From Buxus sempervirens (taxonomy: Eukaryota > Streptophyta > Magnoliopsida > Buxales > Buxaceae): a DNA stretch of 64,000 nucleotides. The DNA lies in NCBI GenBank assembly GCA_947561395.2, contig OX387182.1:40665949-40729948 (forward strand), in the 5' to 3' direction. Each line of letters begins with the position of its first letter. Within the stretch, counting starts at the first letter, position 1. The notes below the pieces were generated by a model, which did no database searches, had not been told where the DNA came from, and saw nothing but the letters and a program-made list of their open reading frames with translations. The translations under genes and the position numbers were made by a program. Shown one piece after another: positions 57,955-64,000 of the stretch.

Positions 57955-58978
57955 CCAAGTGATGAGGACTGGCCTCGGTATTGGCTTGGCCCAAAAGAAT
58001 ATGGCTTCTTGAAACCAGGTTTGGTACACCTTTCTAATCTCTTACTGCCAAACAATTTTTCAGTTCCTGCTATACCACCAGAGCCTTGCTGACAACCTCG
58101 ACATAGGACTGCAATTGACCTGTAGCTATTCGGCTCCTCATAGCAGTCCTCAAACCCTACTCAAAAATTATTTGCATTGCAACTATCAGCATCCACAAAA
58201 TGGGGTACAAAGCGAGACAACTGTGAACATCCATCTGACACCGAAGCACAAACATGCTACCCTGAGTGTGCATGAAAACGTGATTATAGTGTGTTGAGTA
58301 TGCATGCTAGCATCATTCTAGGCATGATCCATACACCATGGTCTGTGCATAAGGAGTTCAAACTGTTAAAAAAAAATGAAAACTACTTGGCTCCGGTCAT
58401 CCGGATTAAAAGAAATACAAAATGAGTGGATATTCATGCTTGCAAGCCCCCAAGGACACTTCCATCTTCAGCTCCATAATCTTCTTGACTTTAAGATTCC
58501 TCCATTGTGAGTCAAAAACCCTTACCTCATTTATTTCTCATGCGTTGGATCCTAAAAGACAACAAAAAGCAGTAAAATAAAGCCTCTTATCTTTCCATTA
58601 CTTACATCATTCACATATGAAAGATGAAATGACCAAAAGAAAAAAAAAATTAACCTACATAAATTCAAACCGTTCTCAAAGCATAAATAAAAATCAAACT
58701 TTTATAGCCTAAACAAGAGATCATAGAATTTTATACATAAAAGAAATAGATTTTTGTACTTACCTTTTATTTGCCTTAGCAAAAGGACAAAGTTGGTGTT
58801 AACAAGAGCTCCTTCCAAGGCTTCATAATAGTATAAGTCTTCTTCCTTGGCTGAGGAAGATTTTTATGGCATGTGGAGGAGGTTTGGGAAGGCTTAAAAA
58901 AGGGTTTCCAGAGTAGAGGCAGTGAAGAAGATGAAGGGACATCACCTCAGCTTCCCCTTTAAATGTGGACATGAATGC
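57955..58978. other. Unassigned stretch, probably the R-U5 side of LTR fragment C
   Basis: No gene seen. If LTR fragment C is real, its transcript would run from the TATA box at 58,979-58,987 toward lower coordinates through this stretch. I find no TG start with a matching target duplication. Confidence 0.35.
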
Positions 58979-59565
58979 CTATTTATAGGCAAAATTTGTT
59001 GAACTGTGCATGAAGCATGGTTCAACTAAAACACGTGTAGAACCATGCTTCATGCATGGTTGAACATAGTTCTATCTATGCCAATTTGATCTTATCTTCA
59101 GCCACTACATTAACGGCTGATCTTATCCCTTATATTAAAATTTTTTTTGAGGATTTTTTTTAATATTTTATTATATTTGTTTGAGATTTTATAGTATTTT
59201 TGTCTTCTTATTAATATTTTATTTAAGATCTTTTTAGATTGCTTAACCCTTGAGCAATCTACATTTTTATTTGCTTTATTTTCAATTATTTGACATTTTG
59301 CCACTTGGCAAACCAAATTGCATTTAGTTACAATTTTGCCCCTGAGATTGTTTTGGCCGTATCTTCTTCGTTTGGACTCCGATTTGTGCAAACGTAGTGT
59401 CATTATAATCGTCTCAGAGTCTACTTTCAATGATGTATGGATCTATGACCAATTCAGCCTCTTTCAGAAATCAAAATTTTGGCTCTTGGTTTTAGCTTGC
59501 TTTTTAGGTTTCTCTTGTATTTAGCACTTTTTCTTCAAGAAAATTTTGGATGCTTACTGCTTACA
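58979..59565 (-). mobile_element. LTR fragment C, same family as solo LTRs A and B
   Basis: Minus-strand sense: an end TGTAAGCAGTAAGC at 59,565, then a motif (plus strand TTTGGACTCCGATTTGTGCAA at 59,370-59,390, then GTGTCATTATAA and TCAGAGTC) matching the doubled U3 motif of LTRs A and B. A 17-bp hairpin follows at 59,007-59,056 and TATAAATAG at 58,979-58,987. The lower boundary is not found, so this is a U3-side fragment or a degraded LTR. Confidence 0.6.
59007..59056. repeat. Perfect 17-bp hairpin with 16-nt loop
   Basis: TGCATGAAGCATGGTTC (59,007-59,023) is exactly inverted at 59,040-59,056. It sits 19 nt from the TATA box of LTR fragment C. Confidence 0.95.
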
Positions 59566-60059
59566 ATCCCAATAAGCAAGAACAAATGCATTTAACTGAA
59601 ATGTATGACATATGCTTGCGAAATAGAAACAAATAATAGAAGACTTATTAATCTCACAAAAATAGAAACGAATGCTAGAAAACTTATAGAAAGATAATTT
59701 GAATTTAAAGCAATGTAAAGGTGTAACTGATTAGAATCGTAATAAGCAGAATACATGTCAAATATAATTATCAAGTCACCCAGTCAAATAAAATTGATAA
59801 GTGATTCAGAATACAGCACAGAATACTGGTCCAAACATCTAGTTTATCGGGCTACATATAGCTAATAAAACATCAGACCGGATACAAGCCTCATACCAGA
59901 ATAGAATACTCTAACCCATAGGCTAGAGGGTTCAAACAGATCGAATATCGAGTTAAGGGTATAATGATGGATATTTATGTTAAAAAGTGGAAGAAAGATA
60001 AATACACTAAAATGAACTCAGAAACAAAATAGTTGAAGTTGAAAGGAGAGGATTTAGTA
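59566..60059. other. Unassigned stretch
   Basis: AT-rich DNA between the LTR fragment and a decayed LINE. I see no gene or repeat. Confidence 0.4.
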
Positions 60060-61963
60060 ATTTTAGGAATAAGCTAATGAATGAGGCCTTTTGGGACCTT
60101 ATGGTGATCCATCTAGGATGTGGAATGAAATGGCTACTTGAATCACAACACTTGGGAAAGAAGTCTTAGGAGAATTGTAAGGTAGTATTCAATCTTATAG
60201 GGAAACTTGGTGATAGAGTGAAAAATCTTGGCAAAAGAGGAAAACTCGAGAAAACTGGGAAAGTACATAAAAATATTAAAATGAAACAAAGATTTTACTA
60301 TTTGCTTGGAAGACATCCAAAAGTAGCACACTTTAAAAGCCAAGATATCAAGGGAGGAAGAAAATTAGTGAAGCTAGAAAACATGCCTATGAGAACTTGT
60401 ATGTTATTTTCGGTACTAAAGAAAGGAAAAACTAGCTAGATCTAGAGAGAGGAAAACAAGAGACTTAGATAAGGTTAAATGTATTAAAAGTTAAGAATCA
60501 AGAGTTTTAATAAGAGATGAAGAGTTTAAAGAAAGGTTGAGAGAATATTTTATGAAATTATTAAATGTGGTCAATACACATAGATCTAGGTTTTGTGTGG
60601 ATGATAGCTTAATGGAACTAGAGAACAAATCTATATTTCTAGGGTTCTAGTTGTAGAAGTTAAAAATGCTTTAGTCAAAATAAAAATAGGAATAGCCTTG
60701 GACCCAAATGACATCCCTATAGAGGTATGAAAGTATATGGGAGCTATTGGCGTATCTTGGTTAACTAAACTATTTTATAAAATTTTAAGGACTTGGAAAA
60801 TGCCAAATGCTTGGAGGCGTAATATAGTACATACCAATATATAAGAATAAGGGAGATGTACAAGAGTGTACAAATTACTATGGAATTAAACGTACAAGTC
60901 ACACTATGAAATTGTGTGAAAAAATGATTGAACATAAATTAAGACTAATAACTAGAGTGAAAAAAAAATTAATTTGAATATATGCTTGGAAGGTCTACTA
61001 TAGAAGCTGTATTTTTACTTGGACATTTGAGAGAAGAAAAAAGATCTGCATATGGTTTTTATCCTAGAGAACTAATTTGGTGGTCTTTGTATAAAAAAGA
61101 TGGACCAATGAAATATATTGATGCAATTAAGGATATGTGTAAACGAGCGTTAAATAAAAATTGTTGATAGTGAGGCAACCAAGTTTTTTTCATTAAGATA
61201 TGTTTACTCCAAAGGTCAGCTATTAGCCCTTATCTATTCGTTTTAGTTATGGACGAGTTGACGAGTCATATTTAAGATGATTCATATTTGCAAATGGCAT
61301 AGTCTTGGTAAGAAACACTAGATAAGAAGTAAATGTTAAGTTATAATTAAGGAGAGATACCTTAGAATCAGATGGTTTTGAAATAAGTCGTGCGAAGACT
61401 GAATATATAAAATGCCTTTTAATACATATAACAATATTACTACTGAAACTAGTAGAATTGAAAATCAAGATGTCCATTTAATCAATAAGTTCAAATATCT
61501 TAGATTAGTAGTACAAAAAGGTGGAGATATTTCTAAAGATGTTATACATAGAATTAAAGCTGGTTGACCTAAGTGGAGGAGTTCTTCTGGGGTCTTGTGT
61601 GATAAGCATGCTATTATACATAGAATTAAAGCTGGTTGGCCTAAGTGGAGGAGTTCTTCTAGGGTCTTGTGTGATAAGCATGCTACTCTCAAATTAAAGG
61701 GTAAGTTTTATAAGATAGAAATTAGAGAAGCTATGTTGTATGATGAAAAATGTTCAGCGACAAAGAAATAACATGTTCAAAAGATGAGTGTAACAAAGAT
61801 GAGGATCCTAGATGGATGGATGGCAAAACCATAAAAGACAAAGTAAGAAATAAGGTCAAAGGTGTAAGAAATGAAGTCAAAGATAGGTTGCATAGCATCC
61901 ATTAGGGGTTAATTTGAGAAAAGTAGGTTAAGGTGGTTTGGACATATAAAGCGGAGACTTAGT
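60060..61963 (+). pseudogene. Decayed RTE-type LINE, endonuclease-RT linker and reverse transcriptase
   Basis: Fragments in family order in shifting plus-strand frames: MWNEMAT and KEVLGE near 60,120-60,175, SRERKTRDLDKVKCIK near 60,445-60,480, DIPIEV and GVSWLTKLFYKILRTWKMP near 60,710-60,800, GRSTIEAVFLL near 60,985-61,020, a PRELIWWSL block, MKYIDAIKDM, and [18 protein letters not shown] near 61,625-61,680. This matches the reverse transcriptase of plant RTE elements. Stops and frameshifts are everywhere and the catalytic ADD box is not recognisable. A 72-bp tandem duplication (61,544-61,615 and 61,616-61,687) repeats 24 codons. Confidence 0.85.
61544..61687 (+). repeat. 72-bp tandem duplication inside the RTE relic
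   Basis: ATACATAGAATTAAAGC starts both copies (61,544 and 61,616). The copies differ at only a few positions (TTGACC/TTGGCC, TCTGGGG/TCTAGGG), so the duplication is recent relative to the decay of the LINE. Confidence 0.9.
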
Positions 61964-63983
61964 GGCGTTTTGTGGGCATTATGGATTATAATATGGGTTT
62001 TGATCATCTAGATCATAATCGCTGATTTTCAAAATCCATAATCTTGTTTGGATACCTTAGGTTTTCGAATCTAACTATATGATTAGAATCTAGAATTTCA
62101 TTTGAGGGGGCGTTTGGTGGGCATTATACAATCTGGATTCTGATTATGATCCTAGGTTATAGAATCACATATTATATTTCCTTTATTTTATAATCCAGAC
62201 TCTTGTTTGGGAAGTTGGATTATGAACTCAGATTTTAGCCTCTGGAATCCAGGATCTTGTTTGGTTCACATAGATTATTGAAAAAAATTGTGTAGTTTCT
62301 ATATCCAACTATGAAAACAAAAAAACAATAAAATATGTTGAACAAGCAATAATATTCAAAAACTAGTGAATATGCTCAATGTACACATCTTATGTTTATA
62401 TATAAAACATAATTAATAAAAAAAACAATTAATTTCTAGTAGCTTGTTCCATCGCATTTGCAAGTACGTCTCTAAAAGCCGCCATCTCATTAGTTAGGCC
62501 TGGTGTCACTCCAAGTAAATGAAAGAACAGGAGAGAAAAAATGTTTAGCTAAAATATAGTACATGGGCAGAGAGATTACTATAAATTGGTAACATACCAT
62601 TAAAGTTCATAAAGACATCTCAGATGGCAAAGAAACAAAAACAAAAAAAGTATCTTAGTCACTAAACCAATCTATCCATGAGATAAGCAATCAAATAAGA
62701 GAGATCAAATAAGAATTCCTAAAAAACCTTTATTTTCCCCCAATAATTGTGGATAGAAGCCTTTGTACAAACGGCACATATCAAATATGTGATAATTAGT
62801 GCACCATATACACAGACAAGCACCAAATATCACATAGAAGACTGATGAAACCAAATCTGAGGACAAATGCTTCCAACCTATCAGAAGTCATTGATCTAAA
62901 ATCTCATCAATACTTTCAATGAACAACAATTAGAACTGAATTAAAGACCAGTAACACATTGATAATAGTAATAAGGAGAATGTTGAGTGTGAAATGGGAC
63001 GCATGTTTGGATTGTGTGGATGTGTTAGAGACAAGAAGGATTGGTATGGCCGTCAATGTCAACCACCCCCATCCCCATCAACAGCCCAATATCAATCAAT
63101 GAACAAGCTCAATCAACAACCCCAACAAATGAATAGCCCCAACCTCCATCCCAATAAACAACGAACCCATTTCCTCAACCCCCATCCCACCATCCCACCA
63201 TCCCAATCTACAACAACCCCATTTCCTCAACCCCCCATCCCAATCAACAACGAACCCATCCCCAATCCCATTTCCTCAACCCCCATCAACAACGAACCCA
63301 TCACCAACCCCATTTCATCAAACCCCGTCCCAATCAATAACGAACCCATCCCCAACCCCATTTCATCCCCAACCCCATTTCCTCAAACCCCATCCCAATC
63401 AATAACGAACCCATCCCCAACCCCATTTTCTCTTCGTGTTTTGCTGATTTAGAAGAAGAGGAAGATCCCAACAAACGAACAACCCCCAACCCAAAGTCTG
63501 AAAAGATAAATGCCGATACCTAGATGAAGATATCGGCATTCCCTTTTCGCTTTTGCTGAGTTGGGAGAGTGCAGACAGGGTGCAAAACCAGAGAAAAAGA
63601 GAGACAGGGACAAAGAGCAAGGAGAGAAAAGGGAACAGAGCAAGGAGAGAAAGATAAAGGGTGTAGAATGAGAGATAGAGAGAGAGAGGTACCTGAAGAT
63701 CTGCGTTTTTGAGTGAGAAGAGCTGCGGAAATCTGCGTTTTTGAGTGAGAAGAGCTGTGAAGATCTGCGTTTTGGCTCTTCTCGTTTTGTTGAGTAGCTG
63801 CGAAGAACTTTGGAGAAGAGAGAAAAGTGTCGGGCTTTTTTCCTTTTCTTATAATCGGTGATTGTGGGATGTTAAGCACAAATCACCACAATCCTTATAT
63901 TCACCTCCAGGGCAGCTTGTGATTATGGGCTAAATTATAATATCTGATGCTATAATCCTATCTCAAAATCCCAACCAAACACC
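61964..63983. mobile_element. Putative PIF/Harbinger-like non-autonomous element with duplicated left end
   Basis: GGCGTTTTGTGGGCATTAT at 61,964 and GGCGTTTGGTGGGCATTAT at 62,109 are two similar starts. GGTGTTTGGTTGG, inverted, lies at 63,971-63,983 near the window end. Short G-rich ends of the GTTTGG type are common in plant PIF/Harbinger elements. A minus-strand remnant at 62,429-62,498 (LTNEMAAFRDVLANAMEQAT and a stop) resembles the end of HARBI1-like or associated Myb proteins. No clear 3-bp target duplication is visible, and the right end may extend past the window. Confidence 0.4.
63170..63430 (+). repeat. Pro/Asn-rich minisatellite, unit about 45 bp
   Basis: Imperfect copies of a unit containing CCCAATCAACAACGAACCC, then ATCCCCAACCCCATTTCCTC. 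One frame (62,994-63,452) is open and repeats PINNEPIPNPISS. There is no known domain, so this is probably a minisatellite rather than a gene. Confidence 0.7.
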
Positions 63984-64000
63984 ATTTCTTGATTATAGAA
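63454..64000. other. Unassigned end of window
   Basis: GA-rich tract around 63,590-63,690 and a 38-bp direct repeat (GATCTGCGTTTTTGAGTGAG at about 63,699 and a similar copy at 63,732). No gene is recognised. Confidence 0.45.

Noticed and set aside
62994-63452. Proline-rich protein gene
   Set aside because: The frame follows an imperfect minisatellite, lacks a signal peptide and sits inside a putative transposon.

Overview
This window is plant nuclear DNA, most likely from a woody eudicot. The signs are low GC content, genes with many short GT-AG introns, a DHHC palmitoyltransferase of land-plant type, Cassandra elements carrying 5S rRNA-like sequence, a plant-type Helitron with Rep/helicase and RPA genes, and Ty3/gypsy and LINE families typical of angiosperms. 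There is one apparently intact host gene. Almost everything else is mobile DNA, gene fragments or their decayed remains. I cannot name the species.

Layout. 1.7-6.6 kb (minus strand): a five-exon protein S-acyltransferase gene, about 442 aa, with all family motifs intact. 7-9.7 kb: AT-rich spacer with a putative short element and a C21 run. 9.7-11.9 kb: a solo LTR of a Ty3/gypsy-like family. 12.2-12.9 and 29.5-30.2 kb: two arms of a long inverted repeat. They enclose a 9.1-kb L1-type LINE (13.1-22.2 kb, minus strand), itself split by a 3.1-kb solo LTR, and then a plus-strand row of unrelated gene pieces (22.4-26.4 kb): F-box protein, CCCH/RRM protein, cyclophilin-40, and an unrecognised C-terminus. 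31.7-32.9 kb: a 60-bp tandem repeat and an orphan RNase H domain.

33.9-51.9 kb (plus strand): a large autonomous-type Helitron, now dead, with a Rep/helicase gene and an RPA1-like gene. Its Rep/helicase gene is split at 35,031 by a four-level nest. A Cassandra composite (5-bp target duplication TGCTC) lies in the Helitron. A 5'-truncated Ty3/gypsy element lies in a Cassandra LTR. A solo LTR of another family (perfect target duplication GGTTT) lies in the gypsy LTR. 51.3-53.3 kb holds Helitron termini on both strands, a foldback MITE and a G37 run. 53.4-54.3 kb is a PWWP-domain pseudogene, followed by a hAT-type MITE with a perfect 8-bp target duplication.

55.9-57.5 kb is a decayed Ty3/gypsy gag-pol on the minus strand, followed by a second MITE. 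59.0-59.6 kb is a piece of an LTR related to the two solo LTRs above. 60.0-62.0 kb is a badly decayed RTE-type LINE. 61.9-64.0 kb looks like nested PIF/Harbinger-type ends with a minisatellite.

The most unusual structure is shared by three members of the split-LTR family (17.2, 36.9-37.1 and 59.0 kb). They carry regularly phased hairpin arrays: 11-bp stems at an exact 39-bp period in one, 7-bp stems with 7-nt loops at an exact 28-bp period in another, and a single 17-bp hairpin in the third. In two of them the last hairpin sits 14-19 nt upstream of an identical TATA box. The nested insertions give a relative order of events: Helitron, then Cassandra, then gypsy, then the solo-LTR family; and separately LINE, then the solo-LTR family.
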